Translations under genes and position numbers: made by a program
NCBI GenBank assembly: GCA_031772625.1
Contig: CM062815.1
Location: forward strand, 602,008,505 to 602,072,504
Direction of reading: 5' to 3'
Length of the DNA stretch: 64,000 nucleotides
Source of the DNA: Pinus tabuliformis
Lineage: Eukaryota; Streptophyta; Pinopsida; Pinales; Pinaceae
In this document: positions 46,780 through 57,039 of the stretch, piece by piece
How positions within the stretch are numbered: the first letter of the stretch is position 1
How the letters are laid out: the number at the start of each line of letters is the position of its first letter
The notes under the pieces: model-generated
The model's database searches: none
Seen by the model: only the letters and a program-made list of their open reading frames with translations
Told to the model about the DNA's origin: nothing

Positions 46780-48393
46780 TTGATCTTTCAGTTGAAAAGT
46801 ATGGAGCCCACCAACCAAGGAAGTAACCTTGGTGGAAGTCCAAATCCCTTCTCCTCTTGGGGAGATGTTGGTGCGCCTCATATGGCCACATTGTCACTTC
46901 CAGGATTGACAATTGGCCTACCTGTATGGCTCTTTTCAACTAATGTAGTTCAAATCGCCACTAATCCTGAGCAGTCGAATCAACAGTCAGACCAGTCTAG
47001 AACTACCCACCAGCCTTCCACTTCTTACAATTCTTCCTCTGATCCTTCATCTTCACAAGGTAGAGCCGGCAAAAGTCAGCCTCCCATGGAGAAGAAGGAA
47101 AAGAAGAAGAAAGAAAAGAAGCAGAAGGGGCCTATGGCGAAGGCGACTGGGGGCAAGCAAAAGACATCTGACAAAAATCCACACACTGCACCGACCGGGC
47201 CTAAATCGCCATGTGTCATTTGCAAAGGGACCCACTTCCATCGTGATTGTCCTTGTATTCCCCGGATACTAAGGGGCTGGTCCCCCAGGTTGCACAATCC
47301 GGTAGCATCAACCTCTGGTAGTCATGTTGATTGCAATCCGTCAACTAGCGAGAGTGAAGGACGAAAAGGGAGACCAAGATCACCCTGTATGTTGTGTGAA
47401 GGCGATCACGCCATCCACCGATGTCCATTCTTAGATGAGGCGAAGAGAGTTTTGGAAGATCGTCCGGTATCACCGTTACGACTTCCTCCTGGATACCAAA
47501 AACTCGTGCCTAATCCCTCGATAGTTGAAAATCCAGCTGGCCCGCTCAAGTGGTCAGCTGAAGTGTCGGTCGTTGAGAATGAACCAACTGAATCCAGACC
47601 AGACGAAAGTCTAAAGGTCGAAACGGCAGTTGACCCGGTTCTTCCTTCAGAGGTTTCATCCTCAAATGACACCGTCGTTGAAGATTCATCTTCAAATGAC
47701 ACCCTCACTGAAGAGAATAAGGATGACACCGTCCAGATTCTTTTCATCAACACAGACTCTGATGAGCATCAGGGCAATGCGCCCATTCCTTTATCGCAGG
47801 AAGGAACATTGTCAGGGTCGTATCCAGCCGTGTATTCGGTCCCACCACCAAGCAACCTGGTTGTATCCTTTGATTGGAACCAACTAGGCAGACCCCGGTT
47901 ACCAGCCAGTATACCATTCAGAATCATTGTCCAAATCTATAGAATGGTAATGGCTGGAACCATCATTTATGAAGAGGCATCTGTGAGTATCCTTTCCTCT
48001 ATTGCTTGGAAAGCACTGGGTTCCCCGGCGCTTTTACCTGAGATGAGAAATCTATCGGGTTTTGATAAAGGAACCAGTCGCCCATTAGGGATTCTCCCCA
48101 ATGTTCCCATTACATTGAGGAAGAAGACAGTTCATATGAACGTCATGGTCGTCCAGGGACCCTTGGTTTATAACTTACTCCTTGGATGAGACTATATATA
48201 TTGCATGGAGGCAATAGTGTCCTCGCTCTTTAGAGTCATGTGTTTTCCGCACGAAGGAAGAATGGTCAAGCTCGTAGACCAACTTTCATTTCCAGGATCA
48301 CGCATCGCAAATAGTCAAATACCATCCCTAAACGGCTTATTCACTCAAGAAATGCCTCCACCCCCGGTTCTACTTCCCGATGAATGCGAGTGA
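46780..48393 (+). pseudogene. Zinc-knuckle and protease ORF (gag-pro) of element C
   Basis: The frame is open for 469 codons from 46780 (an alternative ATG at 46801 gives MEPTNQGSN). TGA at 48187 follows, then the same frame continues to 48393. Residues 60-140 are low-complexity S/Q/K-rich. Two knuckles of the form CxxCxGxHxxxxC lie at residues 145-157 (CVICKGTHFHRDC) and 203-215 (CMLCEGDHAIHRC), spaced CX2CX3HX4C rather than the usual CX2CX4HX4C. An acidic repeat (VVEDSSSNDTLTEEN) follows. Residues 370-469 read as an aspartic protease (IPFRIIVQIYR, ASVSILSSIAWKALGSP, LLLG). The catalytic position, which I recall as DEGAS in relatives, is YEEAS at residue 397, so the Asp is lost. The usual Retrotrans_gag core is not seen. 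Confidence 0.7.
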
Positions 48394-49111
48394 TTCGGAA
48401 AGATATAACTGGGACCCAGGGGGCATGCACCCTGGCCTGCCTTGGGCAGAGGAAACCTTGGGTATAAAGTTGATTTCCGCAGAAGAATATGACTAGTCCG
48501 TACCCCGTCCGAAAGAAGGAAGAGAGGGTTGTTCTAGAATAAGATTCTTTTGTCAAAGTTATGTGAGCGAAAAGATCGTCTCCCTTTGTCTAAAAAAGTA
48601 GGCTCTCCTAAGGAGGAGATCCATTTGTGGCAGCAAGTAGCCACCATCTTTGAATGTCAAGCCTCACCCATTAAAACAATATGTTTTGAAGGATAAGTAG
48701 GGGCAGTCTTCAAAGAAAGAGATGAAATTGCTGCAACAAGTAGTCACCATCCTTAGCAACCTAATGATAGACACCGCCGAAAAGAGAGTTTAGTTTGCGG
48801 CAGCAAGCAAAACCATTTTTCGGATAATAAGTAAGAGGCAGCGCCTCGAAATTATACTTTATACCTGGGGGCATGCAAACCTTTTGGAGTGCAAGCATGG
48901 GACGACTATTTATTTTTTAAATTTTTAGGTCCTCCCTTTAAACCTGTAGGTCTAACCCGTTAAACTCGTAGGATTAGCCGTTTCCAGCTTGCATAAAGAA
49001 AGGATGTGGGGCGAAAGTTAAAACTTGCCAAATTGGAGTAACTAGTGAGGTATAGCTCCTTAAATATGACTACCTCACCTGAGGCGTTTCTTGTATTATG
49101 ACTAGTATGTT

Positions 49112-49213
49112 CGAGCAGTTTTAGCACATAGTTCATGCTCGTTAAAAAATAAACGCAAGATCCGAGCAGTTTTAGCGCATAGTTCATGCTCGTTAAAAAA
49201 TAAACATAAGTTG
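49112..49213 (+). repeat. 51 bp tandem repeat in element C
   Basis: CGAGCAGTTTTAGCRCATAG starts units at 49112 and 49163, each ending in CTCGTTAAAAAATAAAC. A worn third unit follows near 49213 (GTGAGCAATCTTCCC). Confidence 0.85.
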
Positions 49214-49499
49214 TGAGCAATCTTCCCCTAGAGTTCAAACTCACCCAGAAAAAATGAACCGGTAAATAACCTTGGTAAATGTAACCTTTGACAGCCATAT
49301 TAAAGCCCTTGGTCGTGTTCTTGCAGGCTCACCTCCATCCGTTCATTTGGCCAATCGTTCATCTCCATATGTTTGTTTACCCATTTTGAGGAACAGCTGC
49401 GAAGAGTGATTTCACTAAGCCATCCTTGTGACACTGCCGTGATTGGAATATTCCAACCTGTACCTGGAATCTGCTGCTGCCCTGTTAATCACTCGTTCC

Positions 49500-49935
49500 T
49501 CGAAAGACGAGTTGTCTTTAAGCTCTTTTCACTGACTCGTAAAATATGAAAAGATTGCCGAGTTTTGGCCTTCCAGCTCGTTAAAGCGACCGGAAAGCTA
49601 TCCCTCCTCTAGATTTTAATCTTTTTGGACCTAAGGGATTATTGCACAAAAAGATCGAGCACTTGTTTTGTTCGGCTCGTTAAAGCAATCGAAAATTCAT
49701 CCCTTCTGTATTGTTTTATACTTTTTCGGACTTAAGGGATTAGAAGACGAAAAAGGAATTTTTGGAGTTAACTTTTCGTACCTTTTCAGACTCTCTAAAA
49801 ATGAAAAGGACCGAGTTTTCCTTGTCGTTAGACTCGTTAAAATGATTAAATAGCGACAAACTTGTCTTTAGACGAGAACGAGTTTCCCTATCGCTAGGCT
49901 CGTTAAAACATAGCGATGGGCTTGCCCGAAGGGCA
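49500..49935 (+). repeat. CTCGTTAAA motif series in element C
   Basis: Exact CTCGTTAAA occurs at 49577, 49676, 49833 and 49899, and also at 49138 and 49189. It alternates with CTTTTNGGAC(C/T)TAAGGGATTA (49621, 49728) and ACTC(G/T)(T/C)AAAAATGAAAAG-type words (49530, 49790). The pattern is a set of worn repeats of about 65-155 bp. Confidence 0.6.
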
Positions 49936-49952
49936 GGTTATAGAACAAGCAT

Positions 49953-50366
49953 ATGTTATCCTCCTCAAGCTTGACAAAAATAAAGAGGTACTGGTCAGAA
50001 ATGACTGGGGAAAAATTGGGAGAACCTCACAGCATTAATGGTAGCAAGTCGCTCTTGAACATGACACTTTGTCCTCCGTATCACATCGGGTTGGGTTGTT
50101 TCATTCACCGGTCTCATAACCATGGTCCTCGCCACACCATCCACAATTGGGGTAATGCTACCGATCCATCACATCAGTGTCATTATATGTTCAAGAGATG
50201 TGGTTCTGCAAAGAGTCAACCGTGTCCCACCCACTGCCATACATTATCCTTCATCCACTTCATGACCGCCACCCTGAATCATACATCACAGTTTGTTTTC
50301 ACCTCATCACAATCACTAGCTCCGTTCCGTGTCACTGATGTGGGATTCATTAAGGCCCTCCTTTGA
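49953..50366 (+). CDS. Unrecognised 137-codon ORF in element C
   Basis: An uninterrupted frame rich in His, Cys and Ser (HRSHNHGPRHTIHNW, CHYMFKRCGSAKSQPCPTHC). I know no family with this pattern. It may be a chance frame or the remnant of a zinc-binding segment. No start-context or conservation evidence is available. Confidence 0.2.
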   Translation: MLSSSSLTKIKRYWSEMTGEKLGEPHSINGSKSLLNMTLCPPYHIGLGCFIHRSHNHGPRHTIHNWGNATDPSHQCHYMFKRCGSAKSQPCPTHCHTLSFIHFMTATLNHTSQFVFTSSQSLAPFRVTDVGFIKALL

Positions 50367-51055
50367 CGGATCGCTCCTTGTCGACATCAGCTCATTATCC
50401 AAGGAGTTGATCTAGGAACAACCCCTTCAGTACTTTGAAGCTTGCATGCCTCAATGGCAAGTTTCTCACTTCCGGCGACAGGTATACATCAATGACCTTC
50501 GACCAGAAGATTTTGCATGGTGGTCGACGCCAAGTCCTTTATTCCCACCATGTCAATTGTACTGTCGTACCTTGAGGGTCATCATCCTTATCGGTGATTC
50601 CTCTCGCGCTTGTTAACGGTTTACATCATTGACCGGTAATCAAGCGATGTCTTTCCATGTTCGGCTTCAAGAAATTCTCACATGGATCGACTTGTACATC
50701 GAGTGAAGATCGGAAGAGATTGAAGACCCCGGATCTAGTTTCATCCATCCGGGCTGTGATATATATTCAGGATATAAAGACATTTGATATGTACATCATT
50801 GCAGCAGATGATCATCCTCCTCAAAGGATGATAATTTCAGCAGAGAATTATCAGTCTACAATCAGACGATCGTCTGTTCTATGTACCAAAATGTATTTAT
50901 AAAGCTGAGCATGGGAATGCCCGCCTCAGCTAGATCATGAAAATGTATGAAAAATAATGTATCGTATTGTATCTTATTACAGGACACTTCTCAGCAGATT
51001 GAATGAACTTCGGATCCTCTCAATAAAGCATTTCACCCGATAAACGACCTCATAC

Positions 51056-51068
51056 TTTAGGGGGCATC
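51056..51068 (+). other. Polypurine-like tract of element C
   Basis: TTTAGGGGGCATC lies immediately before the 3' LTR's TGTTATAG. Confidence 0.65.
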
Positions 51069-52134
51069 TGTTATAGACAAATTTGTGCCTTACAGCAACA
51101 AGCATGAATTGTCAATAATCCAAGGGATCCAAAGTTCCCTAAACATGATGTTCCTACCCCTAGAGGAACAAGGTCAGCAAACCAACAGCTCTCAGATCAG
51201 TTCTCCACCTGAAAACACTCAAAAACAAGCAATCCTGAAATCAAAGCAGGTGCTCCACTAGGTTTCTGCGCTGAAACTCAGTTGCTCCATGGTGTACCTG
51301 CGTTGCAAAGCAAGTGGAACAAAGGCCACCTGCGCTGAGCGAGATGAGACAAGTGGCACACTGAGTCATTGCTCTGGAATCTTCCAAAAATGACACTTGG
51401 ATCAGGTATTTCGCCTTGTGATGAGTCAGAGGCTCTGTTTCTCCAAGTGGAAGCAAGGTTCTCCAAGTGGACTCAAGAATTGAAGATCAACTAAAGATTA
51501 ACTGAAGAGAGAGAGGACACAAGGCAGCTACACATCAGTTGCAAGCTGACTCATCCTTTCTCAATTCATCTATATATTGAGCTCTCTCCTATGAGCTCAG
51601 GGGGCTGGAATTTTGTGCAAAGTAATGATATGCTGTTGGTTTCACTATAGAACTATTGGGTGATTGTTTGAGAGAGGTGAAGAGGAGAAATTCTTTCTGC
51701 TGGGAGGTGTTGCTGGGTTGGAGCCTTCAATGGTTGTAATACTCTCAGAACCTTTACTTCTTCATTAATAAAAGCTATTGAGGTTCCTCTATGTGCTCTT
51801 GTTTCAATGATATATTGTGATGATTGCATGTTTGGTTTACACTAATCCATGAACCAGTTATGATTGCATGCCTCTTGTAGTTTCCTTCTTTGTTATTTTG
51901 CAGGATCTCATTGTAGCTGGGCAAGCAAAAGAACAAGGAGCTAGGAGCAAGTGGCCAAAGAGAAGAGTTTGGATTCGACATTAAGCGCAAGGCAACGGTT
52001 AGTGCATTTCTCCATTCTCTTTTGCTTTCATAAAGAAGTAAACCTTAAGTAGTTTGTTTTACAGTTGTTGCTAAGGAACTATCACCCTTAGAGTGGGATA
52101 GGGTCATCCGAGTCGGATACTTTTCCCTACAACA
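51069..52134 (+). repeat. 3' LTR of element C (1,066 bp)
   Basis: Same length as the 5' LTR. The differences I see lie near 51098, 51209, 51427, 51480, 51901 and 51951; five are transitions and one is T/G. It ends TACAACA followed by the TSD ATCCA. Confidence 0.93.
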
Positions 52135-52139
52135 ATCCA

Positions 52140-54471
52140 TTTGATGGACTTTCCAACCGTTCTGAGCAGCTAGTGCAAAGAGTGTCTGGATGGTGGCCCA
52201 TTTTGCTGTGGGAGCAAAAGTTTCCTCATAATCGACCCCTTCCTTCTGTGCAAAACCTTTTGCCACAAGCCTAGCTTTGTGCTTGTCAAGTGAGCCATCA
52301 GCTTTGTACTTGTTCTTGTAGACCCACTTGCAGCCAATTGGTTTGGTTCCAAATGGAGGATCAACCAGCTTCCAAGTTCCATTCTTTATGAGGGCATCAT
52401 ACTCCTTCTGCATCGCTTCTTTCCATTTATCATGAGAAGCAGCTTCTTTGAAGGAAGTTGGTTCAAAATCTGTAGACAAGTTCAATTCACAATCATAAGT
52501 AACATCCATATCAACAGGTGAATTAGAGTTATCTACATCACCTCCATCTTGTCGGTTTGTATTTCTGGTTCCTGTTTTTCCAATTTCATCAGGATGAACA
52601 CTTTCAAGTGTCTTTGTCAGCCACTTTGGGGGACCTTTCTGAGATGGTCCAGGCTGTTCTGTTGATTGAGTTGGGTCTGAATCAAGATTGAGTCTCCCAA
52701 TTCTATCAATTACATCACTTAAAGCATCATCCGTTGTTGGAGTGTCATGCAGGGGAGATTGTTCTTCAGAAGAAGATTCCACATGTTGATCTAGTATGGG
52801 AATCCCCCCTTCAAGATGTGGAATCTGATTATCAAACTCTTGGAATGATTTCGGTTTTGTGAATCTATCCAAGCGATCAAGTTGTCGCTCAACAACACTG
52901 TCAGATTTGGACGATTCAAGAAAAATGACATCTCTAGATAAAACAAACTTTTTATTTACTTCATCATAAAGGCGGTATGCTTTAGATGTGTTTGAATACC
53001 CCAGGAAGATACACTTACGACTTCTAGCACCAAGTTTGTTTCTATGTACCTTTGGTATTAAAGCATAACAGGTGGAACCAAATATCGTGAGATCTTTTAC
53101 CGAGGGAACATGTCCATACCACAATTCATAAGGAGTCTTGTTTCTTATAGCACTAGATGGACATCTATTCTTTATATATACAGCACATAGAACAGCATCA
53201 GCCCAAAACATTGTCTTTACATTTTTGAAGAAAAGCATGGATCGTACCATATTCAAAATTGTTCTGTTCATTCTTTCAGCTACACCATTCTGTTGAGGAT
53301 TATAAGGCACAGTTGTTTGATGTTTAATCCCATGTTGGCGAAGATAGTGTTCAAATTCATTTGATGTATATTCTTTTCCATTATCAGTGCGAATAGACCC
53401 AATATGAGATTGTGCATCATTTTCAATCCATTTATGAAAATTCTTGAATGTTTGAAAAGCATCAGATTTGTTCTTCAATAAGTAAACCCAACACATTCTG
53501 GTGTAATCATCAATAAATGTCATGATATACTTATTTCCATTTGCAGAAGGAATAGGCATTGGACCACATAAATCTGAATGAATAAGTTCAAGCTTCCTAT
53601 GTGCTCTTGAATGTGAATCATGAAAATACTGTTTGCTATGCTTTCCTAGAATGCAAGCATCACATTGTTTATGTTTTCTAGGAATTGTAGGCAAACCAGC
53701 AACACCATTTTTCTTCAACAAGCGGAGACTATCATAGTTTAAATGTCCAAATCTAGCATGCCATAATAAACTTGATGGAAGTGTACCTTCATCATGATGA
53801 GAAATATATGAAAAATGTTGTGCATGAGCAGAGGTTCCTTGCAGTTTAAGAAGTCTTTCTTCTTCTATACCCCTCATGACAAGTGAATGGTCAGATGCCT
53901 TTCTTACCTCAAGTTTTCCATCAAACATATGAATGGAGTGACCTTGCTGGCGGATGTGGACCAGGGACAGCAAGTTTCTCTGGAGTTGTGGGAGATATAG
54001 AACATGGTCCAGAAGAAAGTTTGGAAGACCAGGCAGTTTAAGCCTGACTGTGCCAAGCCCTGATGGCTTGATTTTTGACTGATCTGCAAAGTATACTGCT
54101 CCATCAACATTATCAGTGAAATCTTCAAAAAAATCTTTCCTATGAGTCATATGGCAGGTTGCTCCTGAATCAAGCAACCAGTCATTTTTCGAAGAAGTAA
54201 GTGAAGCATTAAACAGATATTCATTTACTCCAATGTTACATTGTGCCTCAATATAGTGAGTGGATTCAGGTTCTTTACCTTTGTCTGTGTCATCAGTTTT
54301 ACCTTTCTGCTGATTTCTTCTCTGCTCAATCTTTTCCCATGGTAGCTTGCATGTAGAAGCATCTTGAGATCCATTTTGTTTGTAGCGAATGCAATGTAAG
54401 TTTGCCTTTTCTTCTTGAGGGTGTCTGCCCCCCCTGCCTCTGAAATATCTTCTTCTTTCTCTTGAATGCAT
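52140..54471 (-). CDS. pol: Protease, integrase and RT N-terminus of element B
   Basis: A stop-free minus-strand frame from ATG at 54471 up to the C insertion, about 777 codons of B. Residues 27-41 (CIRYKQNGSQDASTC) look like a zinc knuckle that has lost its central Cys and His. Protease: WLLDSGATCHMT with catalytic D101. Integrase: H238/H243 and C270/C273 zinc site, then catalytic D300 (HSDLCG), D363 (RTDNGKEYTS) and E399 (NGVAERMNRT). An acidic linker runs to about residue 650. RT starts with WKEAMQKEYDALIKNGTWKL, GCKWVYKNKYKADG and RLVAKGFAQKEGVDYEETFAP. C sits exactly at the codons before MDVK. Apart from C the polyprotein appears intact. Confidence 0.92.
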
Positions 54472-54651
54472 ACTGTAACAAAATATCTCTGCTGATAAAA
54501 AAACTTCTGTTGATAGAAAAAATTTCTGCTGAGAAAAAAAATCCTTATATCATAGCCTTATGCATTTTATTTTTCTTCTAACATTTCATCAGCATATCAT
54601 CAGCATTTCTTATATCACCATTTCTTTATATCACTTCCATAATATTATGTT

Positions 54652-54772
54652 TTGAGAAAAAAAGAGGGCGCTCAAGGTATCTCTTCAACATATATCACTG
54701 CTACAATATTATGTTTTGAAAAAAAAAAAAAGAGGGCGCTCAAGATATCTCTTCAACATATATCACTGCTAC
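54652..54772. repeat. ~66 bp tandem duplication in B leader
   Basis: AGAGGGCGCTCAAGGTATCT (54663) and AGAGGGCGCTCAAGATATCT (near 54731) start two copies that share CTTCAACATATATCACTGCT. Confidence 0.8.
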
Positions 54773-55040
54773 AATATATATCAATGCAAAAAACTCAAGA
54801 ATCCTTATGCATCACTTCGTGCAAGAGCTGCAGAGATTGTAAATACGATTGTACAGAACAATCCACAAAGTCAACAACTTGTGAACAGAAACACGGATTA
54901 ACGTTAAGTATCTCTCAGGCTTTCGACTCTAGGCTGCCGGTTCTGTTACCTCAGTGAAAATATATTAATGTCAAACCTTTACCGCTCCCAATGGCCGCAT
55001 CTTTGTTGCGCATGAAGGCATCGGTTTCAATACAATTTAT

Positions 55041-55150
55041 CAATACAATTTATATAAACCTCGGCATCGGTCTCAATACATAATTCTATGGCTCGGCATC
55101 GGTCTTCAATACAGTTTATATAAACCTCGGCATCGGTCTCAATACATAAC
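55041..55150. repeat. 66 bp tandem repeat in B leader
   Basis: CAATACARTTTATATAAACC followed by TCGGCATCGGTCTCAATACA starts at 55041 and 55107. Further single CTCGGCATCGGTC words lie between. Confidence 0.8.
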
Positions 55151-55307
55151 CACAACCATTAGCAGTCTATTCGCATATAACGATACATGCACAGACTATG
55201 CATCATTTTTCGCTTTGAATGAGATCAAGTGATAAGCATTAAGAATGATACCACTGCGCAACACGTTACATTACCAGAACCGCAACACGTTACCTCCCTT
55301 GCTTAAA

Positions 55308-55520
55308 TCACCGAAGGATTCTGGCCGGCTCCTCAAACCGTGGCAATCTGATGCGTTTGAGTTTCTTTAGTTCATCAAAGGAATCAGGCAGCCTCTTTAA
55401 CTTGTGGCACTTCTGCAGATCGACCACCAACAGTCTCACAAGCCAACGCTCAGCGTAGCAAGCACCGTTGCATAAGTCAATGGTCTTTAGAAATCCCTCA
55501 CCAAATCGACAAACAATCAA
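55308..55520 (-). pseudogene. LRR-like fragment in element B (possible captured host sequence)
   Basis: The minus-strand frame includes LLVVDLQKCHKLKRLPDSFD then ELKKLKRIRLPRFEEP. The spacing LxxLxLxxCxxLxxLPxSFxxLxxL is that of plant NBS-LRR resistance-type leucine-rich repeats. It sits where gag should be, in the sense orientation of B. It is only about 60 codons with stops on both sides, and I see no NB-ARC or TIR motif, so capture of a host gene piece is an inference. Confidence 0.45.
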
Positions 55521-55774
55521 TAATATTCAAAAACTCTTTGAGATAACCGCTTGCCCAAGAGTAATACAGTGGATTTGGATTTTAATAAATGGAAATGAGC
55601 GTGAATGAATGGAGCAGATACAATACACACCGTATAGAATTGTTTTACCATATACACACCGTGTTCAAACGCTCAGGCAGCATAGAACCAGCGTTAAAGT
55701 GTAAAACTCGTCGATTTTGCTCATTCAAAGTTCCTTTGCCAACTCCATACAATGCTTCCGCCAAAGAAGGAAAA

Positions 55775-55926
55775 CGCTCAGGACAGAGGGCGCAGTTTTC
55801 AGAGGCGCAGTCTTCAGAGGGCGCAGTCTTTAGAGGCGCTCAGGACAGAGGGCGCAGTCTACAGCAGTGGCAGCGCTATATGCTCAGAGAATCGCTCAGG
55901 GAATCGCTCAGGATGATGCAGCGCTC
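55775..55926. repeat. GC-rich GGCGCAG / CGCTCAGG repeats in B leader
   Basis: CGCTCAGGACAGAGGGCGCAG occurs at 55775 and 55837, GAGG(G)CGCAGTCTTCAG several times between, and GAATCGCTCAGG twice near 55890. The block stands out as GC-rich in an AT-rich region. Confidence 0.8.
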
Positions 55927-55955
55927 AGCAGGAGTTACACTATTTTGGGACCTGT

Positions 55956-55967
55956 GCTCTGATACCA
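55956..55967 (-). other. Primer binding site of element B
   Basis: The minus strand reads TGGTATCAGAGC directly beside the LTR. Confidence 0.92.
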
Positions 55968-56122
55968 TGTCAGGCCAGGGTAACTCCACATTGAACAAGA
56001 GAGAAAACTGAGTGATGTTATTCATTAGGTAACTCATGTTTATATACAAAAATAAAAACGGATCAGTTCATCTTCTAGATGACTGTCCAGTTCAACCATC
56101 CGTTTCGGATTAGGTGTCAACA
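55968..56122 (-). repeat. 5' LTR of element B (155 bp)
   Basis: TGTCAGG to GTCAACA, followed on the + strand by the TSD AAAAC and A's gag. Confidence 0.92.
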
Positions 56123-57000
56123 AAAACAAGGAAATTGTGAGAGACTGGAAGAGGAGAACAAGTAGTTGAAACCAGAGCTTCTCAAGTTAAAAAGGGGAAT
56201 GATCTCATAGATATGCAAAGATGATATTATGTCTTTGAAAGTTGAGCGGAGGAGGCCAAACGAAAAGAATAAGTTCTTCAAGACCTAATTCAAGTATGGG
56301 AAGAAAATTGTTAAAGTCTTGACGCAGAGGTTTCCTCTCTGAGAATCTATCTTGAGAAAACAAAGACTGAGAAGGGTCTAAGTGAAAATTTTCCTGAAGG
56401 AACAAGGAGACTAGATCAAATCCTGAATAGTCAAAGACCCTCAGGAATCAAAACCTGTTTGGGATACTTTAAGACAAAAGAGTATTATATTAGGAAGATA
56501 AACTTCAAGTTCACAGGATTCAAAGAATCACAAAGCCATGAGAAGAAGCATCATGAAAGAATTAATGAATACAAAAGAGAATCTAGGAAAAGAGGAAATC
56601 ATCAATGGAGAATGAACCAATCAATTAGATGACCAAGTTATTTTCTTGTACAATCTCATAATGCTTGTAACAATAGGCAAGCCTATTTGTTTTATGGTCA
56701 CTACTATAAGTGTCATATCTTTAGGCATAAAGCCATTGATTATAGAAGGATCAAAGTTGAAAGAGATGAAAATCCCAGATATAATACGCATAAGATTTCT
56801 AAGTCTTAAAACTCTTCTCTCAGAAATCAGAATGTCTTCCCTCCCTTTCTAATTGAAGTAGAATGCTTCAAATGAAATAATTTTGGGCATAAAGTGAGTG
56901 AGTGTAGAAGCAGTTTTGAATACCTGTCTAAGTCCCAAAATGTCATATATACAACTATCCAAAAGGATAAAGTGAGTTGGAAACCAAAGGCTACAAAGAG
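56123..57000 (+). pseudogene. gag: gag of element A, C-terminal part
   Basis: Resumes after B with coiled-coil text (EIVRDW/EEENK), then KTEKGL-like and NFPEGTRRLDQILNSQRPSGI stretches in changing frames. Worn zinc-knuckle copies follow: one near 56690-56740 without Cys order, and one reading CFK(stop)NNFGHKVSEC at 56868-56910. Multiple knuckles and a long coiled-coil Gag are usual in SIRE-like elements. Many stops and shifts. Confidence 0.65.
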
Positions 57001-57039
57001 CATGCAATGTGGACTCACCTTATCAGCTCATAATCAAGA

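Larger units (their letters stand above)
48394..51055 (+). other. Non-coding 3' interior of element C
   Basis: This is the place where RT, RNase H and integrase would be, but no such motif is visible in any frame. It contains three degenerate GGCAGCAAGTAG-type copies (48629, 48731, 48802), the 51 bp repeat and the CTCGTTAAA series. Confidence 0.6.
44025..52134 (+). mobile_element. Element C: young non-autonomous Tat-like LTR retrotransposon inside B
   Basis: Two 1,066 bp LTRs (44025-45090, 51069-52134) differ at about six positions. ATCCA flanks both ends (44020-44024 and 52135-52139), a perfect TSD in B's RT. It has a tRNA-Arg type PBS, one ORF with two zinc knuckles and a damaged protease, then about 2.7 kb without coding sequence. 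No RT, RNase H or integrase is present, so the enzymes must have come from another element. The low LTR divergence makes it the most recent insertion in the nest. Confidence 0.93.
54472..55955 (-). other. Leader of element B where gag would be expected
   Basis: About 1.5 kb between PBS and protease. I find no Copia Gag (UBN2) motif in the minus-strand frames. It holds instead three repeat blocks and an LRR-like fragment, listed separately, so B seems to have lost or exchanged its gag. Confidence 0.55.
42647..56122 (-). mobile_element. Element B: Copia retrotransposon with 155 bp LTRs inside A
   Basis: LTRs at 42647-42801 and 55968-56122 differ at three positions by my alignment. AAAAC flanks both ends (42642-42646 and 56123-56127), a perfect TSD within A's gag. 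On the minus strand: LTR, initiator-Met PBS, a long leader without gag, then protease-integrase-RT-RNase H, PPT, LTR. The pol is free of stops except for the insertion of C. Confidence 0.95.

Noticed and set aside
47053-47753. Minus-strand ORFs across C's gag-pro
   Set aside because: Shadows of the plus-strand zinc-knuckle ORF; one is a poly-Phe/Leu complement of the lysine-rich tract.
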